The translations under genes and the position numbers were made by a program. Below, in pieces: positions 43,737 to 52,247 of a stretch of 64,000 nt of DNA. Under the pieces are notes generated by a model, which saw only the letters and a list, made by a program, of their open reading frames with translations, searched no databases and was not told the DNA's origin. The stretch spans positions 1,736,001-1,800,000 of the forward strand of contig CBDIDV010000002.1 in the NCBI GenBank assembly GCA_965277875.1. Direction: 5' to 3'. Every line of letters begins with the position of its first letter. Within the stretch, counting starts at the first letter, position 1. Origin of the DNA: CAWFQB01 sp965277875. Lineage in GTDB: Bacteria > Armatimonadota > Chthonomonadetes > Chthonomonadales > Chthonomonadaceae.

Positions 43737-43745
43737 AGCAGGGCT

Positions 43746-44075
43746 TTACGCCGACACGGCTTGTTCTTGGGGAACGGGGCGGCGATGAACAGTATGCTTG
43801 ATTTCCTCGCCGATCTGCTCGGCGGCAAGATCAAGTTCGTAGCTTTTTTGCAGGTTTATCCAAAAGCTGGCCGTGACGCCCAGCCACTGTTCCAGACGCA
43901 GAACAGTGTCTGCCGTCATCGCGCGTTTCCCGGCGATCAGTTGATAAAGTCGGTTGGCAGGAACATGCAGTTCGCGCGCTGCATCGGCGGATGTTACGTG
44001 CAGTTCCGCCAATTCATCCGCCAGGATTGCGCCGGGATGAATGGGGTAGATAGGTCGTTTTTCTGTCTGGGTCAT
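43746..44075 (-). CDS. higA: HigA-type antitoxin (XRE-family HTH)
   Basis: A 109-residue DNA-binding antitoxin. The pattern IHPGAILADELAELHVTSADAARELHVPANRLYQLIAGKRAMTADTVLRLEQWLGVTASFWINLQ carries the HigA helix-turn-helix and dimer region. It would normally repress its own operon and neutralise a HigB RNase. The reading frame is intact with GAGGGAG 7 nt before the ATG at 44075. The SD lies within the end of the broken higB gene, the classic higBA order, so this antitoxin now appears orphaned. Confidence 0.85.
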   Translation of the reverse strand: MTQTEKRPIYPIHPGAILADELAELHVTSADAARELHVPANRLYQLIAGKRAMTADTVLRLEQWLGVTASFWINLQKSYELDLAAEQIGEEIKHTVHRRPVPQEQAVSA

Positions 44076-44087
44076 AGTCTCGCTCCC

Positions 44088-44196
44088 TCAGTGATAATCC
44101 ACATTTTCGATACTCGACGGGGCCGGATGGTCGTCAGGCCACTCAAAACATAAGCGCACTTATGGGAGCGTATGAGAATTTATGCGCCTGCTTTGC
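44088..44196 (-). pseudogene. Remnant of a HigB-type toxin gene
   Basis: Reading the minus strand, the C-terminus VRLCFEWPDDHPAPSSIENVDYH is followed by TGA (44090-44088), 12 nt before higA. This is the canonical HigB ending. Immediately upstream, the same frame has a TAA next to a fragment RRINSHTLP that looks like a damaged part of the RINxQxRICFxW block. No intact toxin ORF remains. Confidence 0.7.
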
Positions 44197-44227
44197 TTCC
44201 TCATTTCAAACCTGGTGTGCTATTCTT

Positions 44228-44275
44228 CTGTGCTGTATGTCACAGCAGGGCTGTGACATACAGCACAGCGTTTTT
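44228..44275 (+). terminator. Perfect 19-bp hairpin with T-run upstream of the split pilin gene
   Basis: Stem 44228-44246 with 44250-44268, loop AGG, then CGTTTTT. It has the form of a rho-independent terminator on the plus strand, but sits ~100 nt before the pilin start and after no plus-strand gene. It could insulate the pilin or attenuate it. Confidence 0.75.
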
Positions 44276-44624
44276 CTCCTATACCTTCCATAATATCACT
44301 AGCAATTCCCCTCTGAGCGATTGTACCTATGGATAGGGGTTGTAACTGTGTGAGTCCATGAAGGAGAAAATCGTGTTGCGCAAAAAAGATCATTTGAAGA
44401 AACGCGCCGGATTTACGCTCATTGAACTGCTCGTTGTTATTGCCATCATCGCCATTCTTGCCGCCATTCTGTTCCCGGTGTTTGCCCAGGCAAGAGAACG
44501 CGCCCGCATGACCGCCTGCCTCTCCAACTGCAAGCAGCTTGGGTTCGGCCTCGCCATGTATGGTCAGGATTACGACGAGACCTACCCTAACATTCGCCGC
44601 ACAGGCTACATTTTCGGTAGTGGT

Positions 44625-45134
44625 TCACGTTGAGTTGTTCTGGTTCTTGGCTGCTTGTTTGTGTTTGTGCAGATTGTAGTCGTGCAGGAACAGACGCAAA
44701 CAGCACTCGTGCATAGCCTCAGTCTTGGAAAAGGCAAGTGTCTTGCGAACAAAGCGGGCCACGCGCTGGCGCAAGGTGTTGTTCCAGCGTTCGATGTGGT
44801 TGGTCTGCCCGCTGCCTTTGCCGACCGCCTGATGCTGCTCAGGCGGGATCACCTTCTGGTACGCGTCCCAGAAGTCGGTATAAACCACGCCGCCTTTGTA
44901 GGCCGTGGGGACACGCTCCCACAGCAGACGGCAGGTGGCTTCGCTGCGGTCGCCCACGGCGTAGGCCACGATCTGGCGCGTTCGGCGGCACATCGCCACC
45001 CAGATCCAACGCTTGTTCTTCTTGAAGCCGACAAACGACCAGAGTTCGTCAAGTTCCAGCGTCTCCTTTTCCTCCGGTGGCAGCAGTGTCGTTTCCAGAG
45101 GAGGCAGGTGCGTGTGTTTTTTTAAGCCACCCAC
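44625..45134 (-). CDS. insB: IS1 transposase catalytic part (InsB'), made by -1 frameshift from insA
   Basis: The DDE transposase domain of the IS1 family: Asp29 in LELDELWSF, Asp87 in VYTDFWD, and Glu115 in TNHIERWNNTLRQR, followed by the typical RVARFVRKTLAFSK block. It has no good start of its own. The minus-strand A7 run at 45123-45117 lies in the 86-bp overlap with insA and is the likely -1 frameshift site that yields the InsAB' fusion (…WLKK-HTHLPPLE…). Confidence 0.9.
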   Translation of the reverse strand: MGGLKKHTHLPPLETTLLPPEEKETLELDELWSFVGFKKNKRWIWVAMCRRTRQIVAYAVGDRSEATCRLLWERVPTAYKGGVVYTDFWDAYQKVIPPEQHQAVGKGSGQTNHIERWNNTLRQRVARFVRKTLAFSKTEAMHECCLRLFLHDYNLHKHKQAAKNQNNST

Positions 45135-45372
45135 TGAGCGTGTTGCGCGACACGCCGAACACGCGGGCCACGCCGCGCATCGAGCAGCGTTCCTGATACG
45201 CGGCGAGGATCTGCTCTTTGCGCACAGGATCGGTGTGGCGCGGCGTTGGATTGTCGCAGAAGGTGCGACGGCAAGCGTGACAGCGGTAGCGCTGCTTGGC
45301 GGTGCGTGTGTGTCCGAAGCGCATTACCTCGGCGCTGGTGCAATGCGGGCAAAAGATTGTTAAAGTAACCAT
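45049..45372 (-). CDS. insA: IS1 InsA protein (zinc ribbon and HTH)
   Basis: A 107-residue DNA-binding protein with a zinc ribbon (Cys8, Cys11, Cys31, Cys34) and a helix-turn-helix (ERCSMRGVARVFGVSRNTLSGWL). It binds the IS ends and represses the element's promoter when made alone. The fusion with InsB' is the active transposase. Both cysteine pairs and the frameshift site are intact. Confidence 0.88.
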   Translation of the reverse strand: MVTLTIFCPHCTSAEVMRFGHTRTAKQRYRCHACRRTFCDNPTPRHTDPVRKEQILAAYQERCSMRGVARVFGVSRNTLSGWLKKTHAPASSGNDTAATGGKGDAGT

Positions 45373-46069
45373 GTTTTCAGTTTACCTGAAACAATGCACA
45401 ATGAACCACTACCACATTTTCAACTGGAAAAACGCGATCATGCCCTACCTCAAAAACAAACAGATCATGTCGTGCCCTTCCAATCCTACTGGTAAACCGA
45501 CCGGAGCGGGCGATGGACACAATAACGGGGAAGGCTGGCAATCGGAACCGGATCAGACAATGCCCGTGTCCTATGGCATGAACAGTTGTGCCAGTCCCTG
45601 GCCTCCCAACGACAACGGGGACAATCCGCCGCTGCGCGATGCCTCACTTGTACGACCCTCCGAGACCATCAACATCGGGGAGGAAACACTGCCTGGCAAC
45701 TGTTGTGGCAGCGCGCCCGACATCTTTCCGACGCTTTGGTATCAGTGCGGTCGCCTCTACCAGCACATGGGAGGGTATCCCAACGGCAAGCCGGCTACTT
45801 TCGCCACTTTCATTTTTTGGGATCACCATGCAAAGACAAAAAAATGGATGCAGACGATGTATCCTCTTACTCAAAACAACTGGGAACTCGACTATCCCAG
45901 CCAGGACCCCGCCAATACGACGATTAACCTGTCGGCTAACGTACCCGCCTGCTATCAACTGAAGATCCCGCCTCCTGACCAGTTCTGCGCCTACTTGCAG
46001 CCCTGATGCCGTCTGCCAACGACTGCTCCAGCATCCCATTCCCGTATGAGGATCTACAGGCGATGCGGT

Positions 46070-48058
46070 TCATTCCGTCTTGATGTGCTGCCCAAACCAT
46101 TCTACATTGGTTTGCATGGTCTTTAGCTGCATTTTGGGTTCGTTGGGGCTGTGGGGCTGGCGGGGCAGGACGAGCATACGCACAGGGACGCCCTGCGCTT
46201 TGAGGGCGTTGTAAAACTCGTAGCCCTGCGAAATGGGGACGCGGATGTCGGCGTCGCCGTGCTGTATCAGGGACGGTGTCGTAACGCCCCGGACGTGGAA
46301 CATGGGCGAGTGGGCGCGATACGTTGCCTCTACGTCCCAGAACTGCCCGCCGAAGTAGTCGGGCAGAAAGCCGGGTATGTCCGCGGTTCCCGTGAAGCTG
46401 ATCAGGTTCGTCACGGCCGCGCCCACGCTCGCGGCCTTGAAGCGGGGCGTGTGCGTGATGATCCACGACGTCATAAAGCCGCCGTAACTCCAGCCCATCA
46501 CGCCCAGGCGGTCGGCATCGGCCACGCCCATGCCGATAACGTGATCCACGCCCGCCATCAGGTCATTGTAATCGCCGCCGCCCCAATCGTTTTTGTTGGC
46601 GTAGCGGAACGTTTTGCCGTAGCCCGACGAGCCGCGCGGGTTGGCGCGCAGGGTGGCGTAGCCCATTGCGGCAAATGTGGCGACAGGGTACAGCGAGGGC
46701 GAGCCGATAAAGTTTTCCAGAAACACGCCCGACGGGCCGCCGTGAACGATCAGAAGCAGGGGAATGCGCCTGCCGTTGTTTTGCGCGGCCTCGTAGCCGA
46801 CCGGGTACGTGAGCAGTCCTTCGATCTCCAGGCCGTCTTTGCTTTGCCAGCGGATGATTTCGGTCGCGCCGAGCGGCAGGGCGGGCAGCTTGTCGTTGAC
46901 GCGGCTGACCTGCGTGGGCGCAAAATCGTTTGCGGGTGAAACGAACGCTTCTACAGGCCGAATGGATGTCTGCCGCGCAAACCCGAAGTGCGTACCCGCC
47001 GCGTTAAGAGATATGTCGGCAATCAGCCCGCCGCCGCCCGTATTGACCTGCGTCACGGCTTCCAAACGGGGATCGAGCGCGTACAGTCCCGTGCGCGTGC
47101 CGCGCGGTTCCACGCAGTACAGCGTTTTGCCGTCGCCCCCCCACCCGATCAGAGTGGCGTTGCCGTCGAACGTTTCTCCGAGCGGGCGGGGACTGCCGCC
47201 GCCTGCCGCGACCACATGGATGCGGTTCGCGCCGGGCCAGCCGACCGGATCGTCGCTCAGTGTAAAAGCAATAAAGTCTCCCTCCGGGGCGTATTTGGGC
47301 TGCGAGGATGCCGCGCTTCCGGCCACAAGCGGGCTTACGATACCGTCTTCTACCCGCACAACCGAAATGTCGGAAGTGACCCAATCGTCCCACGAAGGCG
47401 ATTTGGTGTGCGTAAAGGCGACGGAGTGACCGTCCGGCGACCAGTCGAAACCGCCCGGAACCCAGACGTTTACATCGGGAGGCGTCAGGGCGCGGGGTTC
47501 GCGTTTGCCCTTGCCGTCCTTATAAACATCGGTGACGTGCAGGCGCGTGTTCTTCACGTCCTCATCTACCCAGCGCCAATCGTCTTTGCCCTTGCCGCGC
47601 TTTTCCTCGGCCTCGTCCGGCGTGTCCGGCATGGCAAAGACGATGTGGCTGCCGTTGGGCGACCACGCAAAGGCGGCAATGTCACCCTTAACGTCGGTGA
47701 TGCGCTCGGCCTCGCCGCCCGATACGCGCAGAATGTACAGATTGGTTTTCGCTTTGTCCTTTTCGCCCCGCTTGGACAGGAAAGCCAGCCATTTGCCGTC
47801 CGGCGACCACTGCGGATCGTTCGACGACGCGGCATCAAACGTGATCGGGTATGTGTCGCCGCCGTCCGCCTGTGCCAGATGAACCTGCGTCACGTACTCG
47901 CTCATATCGTCTGTCATCACGGCCTCGCGCACCGTATACGCGACCCGCTGCCCGTCCGGTGACACGCGCACCTGCGACACGCCCCGCACCCGCATAGACG
48001 CGTCCGGCGTCCACCCCTGCGCCTGCCTTGATACCTCACCCGGTTCTGCTGACTGCAT
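46070..48058 (-). CDS. S9 family prolyl-oligopeptidase/acylaminoacyl peptidase-like enzyme
   Basis: A 662-residue peptidase with a seven-blade propeller (repeated SPDG-type strands, residues ~20-390) and an alpha/beta hydrolase domain. The triad is Ser524 (GWSYGGF), Asp604 (HGDADIRVP) and His636 (PRQPHSP). No signal peptide, so cytoplasmic hydrolysis of short peptides is likely. ATG at 48058 has AAGGAG with 6-nt spacing. It is last of a minus-strand series with NagZ, the DUF1611-Gfo fusion and a dipeptide epimerase, consistent with muropeptide salvage. A 3' fragment is duplicated at 43586. Confidence 0.92.
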   Translation of the reverse strand: MQSAEPGEVSRQAQGWTPDASMRVRGVSQVRVSPDGQRVAYTVREAVMTDDMSEYVTQVHLAQADGGDTYPITFDAASSNDPQWSPDGKWLAFLSKRGEKDKAKTNLYILRVSGGEAERITDVKGDIAAFAWSPNGSHIVFAMPDTPDEAEEKRGKGKDDWRWVDEDVKNTRLHVTDVYKDGKGKREPRALTPPDVNVWVPGGFDWSPDGHSVAFTHTKSPSWDDWVTSDISVVRVEDGIVSPLVAGSAASSQPKYAPEGDFIAFTLSDDPVGWPGANRIHVVAAGGGSPRPLGETFDGNATLIGWGGDGKTLYCVEPRGTRTGLYALDPRLEAVTQVNTGGGGLIADISLNAAGTHFGFARQTSIRPVEAFVSPANDFAPTQVSRVNDKLPALPLGATEIIRWQSKDGLEIEGLLTYPVGYEAAQNNGRRIPLLLIVHGGPSGVFLENFIGSPSLYPVATFAAMGYATLRANPRGSSGYGKTFRYANKNDWGGGDYNDLMAGVDHVIGMGVADADRLGVMGWSYGGFMTSWIITHTPRFKAASVGAAVTNLISFTGTADIPGFLPDYFGGQFWDVEATYRAHSPMFHVRGVTTPSLIQHGDADIRVPISQGYEFYNALKAQGVPVRMLVLPRQPHSPNEPKMQLKTMQTNVEWFGQHIKTE

Positions 48059-48089
48059 TCCTCACTCCTTCGATAGATGCTGATAAAAC

Positions 48090-48281
48090 CGCGAAACACG
48101 CAAAACAAACGAAAACAAAATGCAAATATAACAGAAAAAAAAGAGTTATCCGCAGATTACGCAGATGTTCATAGATTACGATGCAAATTGAAAAACACAT
48201 GGAAGGCTGAACCGCCTCCGCAAGCCAAAGCCAGTCAAAAATAAGCTTGTCAATCCTGAGAAATCCTGTTCATCCTGTCTA
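48090..48281. repeat. Spacer filled with short periodic repeat phrases
   Basis: Three phrases occur in sequence: ACGCAAAAC-like units (48090-48115), CGCAGATTA-like units (48148-48180) and, in the reverse sense, CAGGATnnn units (48251-48281). The last matches 31057-31092 and 49990-50025. No gene is seen in the 220 bp. Confidence 0.65.
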
Positions 48282-49928
48282 TTTTCCCTGTTGTTCCGTG
48301 CCGGGGATGGTAACAGGCAGGCGTCCGGTCGGCATATAGACGCCGAAAAGAGCATCGGCCAGGGCGTCGAGGCTGGCGGGGCGGTATCCATACGTGCAGA
48401 CGTAGTTTTCCACGCCGGGGAAGTGGCGCAGGTCGTAGGGTTCGCGCAGGGCGCAGACGATCAGGCGCGGGCCGCATAAAGCGTATAGTTCGCGCACGAA
48501 CGCGGCCTGCGAGTTGGCGTTGACCTTTTCCTCGCTGAACGCCTCATGCGGCACGGTGGCAATCAGCACCTGTTGGGCGCTTACCGCCAGGGTCAGCGCG
48601 CGGGCGCGAAAGGCGGCGTCCAACTTCTTCCAGAGCAGACATTCCACGTTGGCATGATGCCGCTGAAGGTGGGTCGCTAATCGCTGTCCCGCCGAGTGTC
48701 CCGACAAGACCAGGAGGGATTCGGAAGGCTTCAATTGCAGAGGCAGGGCGTCATTGCGCTTTACAAATGTGATGGACGCGCGGGCGATCTCCTGTTCCAG
48801 CGCATCGTGGGCAGGGTTGAGATATGCAGGCGTAGTGTCTGAAGCAGGCGGCGACGGCAGCATTGTACGCACGTTCTGCCCTAATCCTATGCGGCGCTTG
48901 GCGGCAAGGACGCGACCGACGGCTTCATCCAGACGAGTCAGGGGCAGTTCACCGCTCTGCGCCGCATCCAGCAGGACTTGCCGGGTCTGCCGCTGTATGG
49001 TCAGCGTGTGGCAGATCAAGGCCATATCCGCGCCGGCCTGCAATGCCCTTAGCGCGCCCTGCGCCGTGCCGACGGTGTTGGCGATGGCGTTCATTTCCAG
49101 GCAGTCGGTAATCACCAGGCCGTCGAAGCCAAGTTCGTCGCGCAGCAGGCCGGTCAGTACGGGACGCGACAGCGTGGCGGGATGTGCGCTGTCCAGGGCG
49201 GGAAAGACGATGTGCGTGGTCATGATTGCGCCCACGCCGGCGGCAATCAGAAAGCGAAAGGGCAGCAGTTCCACGCTGTCCAGACGGGCGCGGTCGCCGG
49301 GTATGACAGGCAGGGCCAGATGCGAGTCAACCGATGTGTCGCCATGACCGGGAAAATGCTTGGCGCAGGCGAGTACACCCTCCTCTTGAGAACCCTTTGC
49401 CGCGCAAACGCCCGCCTCCGCAACATGCCACGGGTTTTCGCCATACGAACGCACACCGATGATTGGGTTGTCAGAATTGTTGTTGACATCCACGACGGGC
49501 GCAAAGTTCCAGTTGACCCCCATCGCGCGCAGTTCTTTTCCCTGCGCCTGCGCCTGCCGCCCGGCATACAACGCGGCAGACGGCATCGCCCCTTCCGGCT
49601 CCCGATTGGCAATCGCGCCCAACGCCATATTGCCGGGGAACTGATGCAGGGGCGAGGGAAAGCGGTTCACCATGCCGCCCTCCTGATCCACGGACACAAA
49701 CAGCGGCACGGCGGACAACGCTTGCAATTCAGCGATCATAGCCCGCGTAGCATCCGGCGTGTTGGTGACATTGCGGCCCATCAGGATCACTGCCCCCGCT
49801 CCCATGTCCTGCACGATCTCGCGGGCATGGGCGTTGACGCAGGCCGCGCCCTCCGTCTTGGTCTCGCTCCACCCCAGGCACAACACCTGCCCGATCTTTT
49901 GTTCCAGCGTCAGCGATTGCAGTTCCAT
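48279..49928 (-). CDS. nagZ: Beta-N-acetylhexosaminidase NagZ (GH3)
   Basis: Removes N-acetylglucosamine from muropeptides during cell-wall recycling. The 549-residue protein has the NagZ signature KHFPGHGDTSVDSH (190-203) with its Asp-His general acid/base pair and the nucleophile Asp275 in VITDCLEM. A C-terminal alpha/beta sandwich domain (~370-549) resembles the two-domain NagZ of Firmicutes. There is no signal peptide. Start at ATG 49928, chosen for GAGG with 6-nt spacing; a GTG at 49946 lies in the periodic repeat. Neighbours support a murein-recycling operon. Confidence 0.92.
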   Translation of the reverse strand: MELQSLTLEQKIGQVLCLGWSETKTEGAACVNAHAREIVQDMGAGAVILMGRNVTNTPDATRAMIAELQALSAVPLFVSVDQEGGMVNRFPSPLHQFPGNMALGAIANREPEGAMPSAALYAGRQAQAQGKELRAMGVNWNFAPVVDVNNNSDNPIIGVRSYGENPWHVAEAGVCAAKGSQEEGVLACAKHFPGHGDTSVDSHLALPVIPGDRARLDSVELLPFRFLIAAGVGAIMTTHIVFPALDSAHPATLSRPVLTGLLRDELGFDGLVITDCLEMNAIANTVGTAQGALRALQAGADMALICHTLTIQRQTRQVLLDAAQSGELPLTRLDEAVGRVLAAKRRIGLGQNVRTMLPSPPASDTTPAYLNPAHDALEQEIARASITFVKRNDALPLQLKPSESLLVLSGHSAGQRLATHLQRHHANVECLLWKKLDAAFRARALTLAVSAQQVLIATVPHEAFSEEKVNANSQAAFVRELYALCGPRLIVCALREPYDLRHFPGVENYVCTYGYRPASLDALADALFGVYMPTGRLPVTIPGTEQQGK

Positions 49929-49938
49929 CAAAAACCTC

Positions 49939-50120
49939 TTATCCACAGATTAACACAGATTTGCACAGATTAAGAATACAATCCGGAGACAGGATTAACA
50001 GGATTTTCAGGATGAACAGGATTTCTTTTGAACGAGACAGGGCTTGGCGCAGTAGATATAACGCCTTTTGTTTGTTCAGGGCATGTTAATCTGTGTCAAT
50101 TCCCTTAATCTGTGGATAAA
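49939..50120. repeat. Inverted pair of CACAGATTnn phrases enclosing a CAGGAT phrase
   Basis: The left arm (49939-49974) has three 10-bp CACAGATTnn units; the right arm (50085-50120) is a looser inverted copy (TTAATCTGTG...TTAATCTGTGGATAAA). Between them a perfect four-unit CAGGATnnn phrase (49990-50025) matches 31057-31092. The right arm overlaps the last codons of the fusion gene. Confidence 0.8.
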
Positions 50121-52195
50121 GTTCTTTCCCACGTCTGCGGGCGTGTCCAGAATGCGTCGTCGCGGCCCGCGTAGTAGTCGGACAATACGGTGTCTATGAC
50201 CTGAGAGGTGCGAGTGGCGGTATGGCCCGTACTCGGACACTCGCCGCGCCCGTTGAGATGGTCTACGATGGTCTGTATCAGCGGCTGCTGGATGTGGGGC
50301 GGGTTGGGCAGTTCGAAGGTTTCGTCGCCGTGTATGGATTGGAGCAGCACAGGTTCGCTGCCGAACGTGGACAGCGTGACGCGCCCGTTCGTCCCGGAGA
50401 TTTCAATTTGGTCTTCGCGGACGTGCGCGGCGAAATTCCATTGCGCAGTTCCCGACGCGCCGCCCGGTGTGCGGAACAGCATGGCGACGTTGTCCTCCAC
50501 ATCGTAAGGACTGGCGAGATTGGCGGCGAAGCCTTGCACATCCTGAAGCGGGCCGAGCAGGAAATCCAAGATGTCGAGGGTATGACAGCCCAGGTCCAGG
50601 AACAGGCCGCCGCCCGCTTGTTCCGCAACGACGCGCCACGGCAAAGCATTTGCGTCCATGTCCCGGTGCGCGGGCGCGGCAAAACGATACGCGACATTGG
50701 TTATTTTGCCGATCCGATTTGCGTCCAGCAGTTCTTTCGCTTTGAGGAAGCGGGGCAGGGCGCGGCGATAGTAGGCCACGAACAGGGGCAGGCCCGCCCG
50801 GTCAAAGGCTTCAGTCATCTGCCGACACTCCGATGCGCTGCGCGCCATCGGCTTTTCCACATACGCGGGCTTGCCCGCCGCGCACGCCTGCAATGCGTAT
50901 TCCAGATGCGAACCGGGCGGCGTGGCGATGTAGACCGCGTTGACTTTCTGGTGCGTAATTACGACTTCGGCCCGGTCAGACCAGACGGGAACATGATGGT
51001 GCTGCGCGTACTCCTCGGCCTTTGCCGCGTCACGGCGCATCACGGCCATTAGTTGGCTGCCTTCCACGCCCTGAAAGCCCGGCCCGCTTTTCACCTCGCA
51101 CACGTCCCCGCACCCGATTATGCCCCATGAGATCGCCATAGCAGCCTTTCGCTTGATGTTATAGATGGCGTCCAGCAATACGTCGGCCCCGTCGCGCACC
51201 ACGTCTACAACCGGCAATCCTGTGTCTTTGCGCGTGTCGGCCACGGCCTGCCGCGCTTCGTCGTCCGACAGATGCCCGCAGTTCAGGGCGATGCCCACCA
51301 CGCGGGCCGGGGGCTGCGCGCCGCCCGCCGCGCATACGTCTTCGTACATTCGGCAGACAGTAGATAACGAGGGAATTTTGATGTCGGGGAAGCGGGCGAG
51401 GGCGGTCTGTCCTGCCCGATGCACTAAAATGAGATGCGTGGGACACGCGCCCCGGATCAGCGGCAGCCACGCGGTACTGGCCGGGTGCAGAATGGAACCC
51501 TGTCCTTCGATACTCAGCAGGGCGTCCTCCCGATTATATTGCGTGGCGTGGTACATCACGGCGGCCTCGACCGCGCCGCTTGCAAAGTCTACGCGCACGG
51601 CGTCCAGGGCCACGCCGCCTGCAAGCGGCGTCATATCGCCATTGATACACAGCCCAATCTGGCCCGTTGCGATAAATTTGGCATCAAATCTTCGCCACTC
51701 TGTCGCGCGGGCCAGTTCGATGCTGGCCGTCATTTTGCCGACGGCCATGTCCGTGCCGACCGTCAGGACGCGTTTACACGCCAGAGTTCGGGCCGCGCCG
51801 GTTCCGTTGGCGAGGCCGGGAGGCTCCTGCCGCACGTCCCAGAGGAAGCGGTCAGGACTTAGCAGCGAGGCGAAATCGGGATCCCCGCCCATGCGGTCGT
51901 GCAGGCCATTGACAAGGGACATTTTCAACTTCAACCCGGTCTTGATCTCGTCGCGCCATGCGGGCGGCAGGACGCCTCCGGGCGGGGCCACGCCGGGAAC
52001 GAGGGTGTCTGCGCCCAGCGCGGCGGACTCTTGGACGCTTGCAACAATGGGAACCGAGCGCAGGATGCCGGTCACGTCCTGAGCGTTTTGGCCCGCGTGT
52101 GTCCGGTCAATCACGGCCACGATCTCGGCCTCGCTATAACGCAGCAGGCCCAATCCCATTTTGCCCCAGCCGCCCGTCAGCGCGTCGTGCATCAA
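50105..52195 (-). CDS. Fusion of DUF1611 (DgcN-type N-acetyltransferase) with a Gfo/Idh/MocA oxidoreductase
   Basis: A 696-residue two-domain protein. Residues ~1-350 are DUF1611, with a Walker A-like VGTDMAVGKMT (146-156); DgcN members acetylate D-glutamate. Residues 353-696 are Gfo/Idh/MocA, starting MAISWGIIGCGDVCEV, with VEKPMARS as the EKP motif. At the junction the frame is open, but an AAAGG and an ATG (51139) with 5-nt spacing look like a former start of the second gene, so it may also be made alone. The start is uncertain: TTG 52195 trims the expected first strand. The frame upstream reads IENLNACKLALL after an AGGA with ~9-nt spacing to an ATC codon. The neighbouring dipeptide/N-acyl racemase suggests D-glutamate handling. 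Confidence 0.85.
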   Translation of the reverse strand: MMHDALTGGWGKMGLGLLRYSEAEIVAVIDRTHAGQNAQDVTGILRSVPIVASVQESAALGADTLVPGVAPPGGVLPPAWRDEIKTGLKLKMSLVNGLHDRMGGDPDFASLLSPDRFLWDVRQEPPGLANGTGAARTLACKRVLTVGTDMAVGKMTASIELARATEWRRFDAKFIATGQIGLCINGDMTPLAGGVALDAVRVDFASGAVEAAVMYHATQYNREDALLSIEGQGSILHPASTAWLPLIRGACPTHLILVHRAGQTALARFPDIKIPSLSTVCRMYEDVCAAGGAQPPARVVGIALNCGHLSDDEARQAVADTRKDTGLPVVDVVRDGADVLLDAIYNIKRKAAMAISWGIIGCGDVCEVKSGPGFQGVEGSQLMAVMRRDAAKAEEYAQHHHVPVWSDRAEVVITHQKVNAVYIATPPGSHLEYALQACAAGKPAYVEKPMARSASECRQMTEAFDRAGLPLFVAYYRRALPRFLKAKELLDANRIGKITNVAYRFAAPAHRDMDANALPWRVVAEQAGGGLFLDLGCHTLDILDFLLGPLQDVQGFAANLASPYDVEDNVAMLFRTPGGASGTAQWNFAAHVREDQIEISGTNGRVTLSTFGSEPVLLQSIHGDETFELPNPPHIQQPLIQTIVDHLNGRGECPSTGHTATRTSQVIDTVLSDYYAGRDDAFWTRPQTWERTLSTD

Positions 52196-52247
52196 TAGGG
52201 CCAGCTTGCAGGCGTTTAGATTTTCGATGGTTTGGTTTCCTATTAAA

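Larger units (their letters stand above)
44616..45413 (-). mobile_element. IS1-family insertion sequence (798 bp)
   Basis: Bounded by inverted ends starting GGTAGTGGTTCA (44616 onwards, and the complement ending at 45413). The flanks carry a perfect 8-bp target duplication ACATTTTC (44608-44615 and 45414-45421). It contains insA and insB' in the usual overlapping order with an A7 slippery run on the minus strand (45117-45123). Intact ORFs and the perfect duplication suggest a recent insertion. Confidence 0.95.
44373..46006 (+). pseudogene. Pseudopilin gene (DUF1559-like) interrupted by an IS1-family element
   Basis: The 5' part begins at GTG 44373 (AAGGAG, 6-nt spacing) and encodes the leader and FTLIELLVVIAIIAIL...QYxQD-type pilin start up to RTGYIF at 44615. 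It resumes after the IS at 45422 with NWKNAIMPYLKNKQIMSCP and runs to TAA at 46006. Deleting the IS and one 8-bp target copy rejoins the two parts exactly in frame, giving a 275-residue protein. The C-terminal motif reads GGYPN...FATFIFWDHHAKTK, a variant of the H-X9-DG region. Inactive as it stands, unless the IS excises. Confidence 0.9.

Noticed and set aside
44655..45125. Plus-strand ORF through the IS element
   Set aside because: Opposite strand of insB, which has a complete DDE site; no SD.
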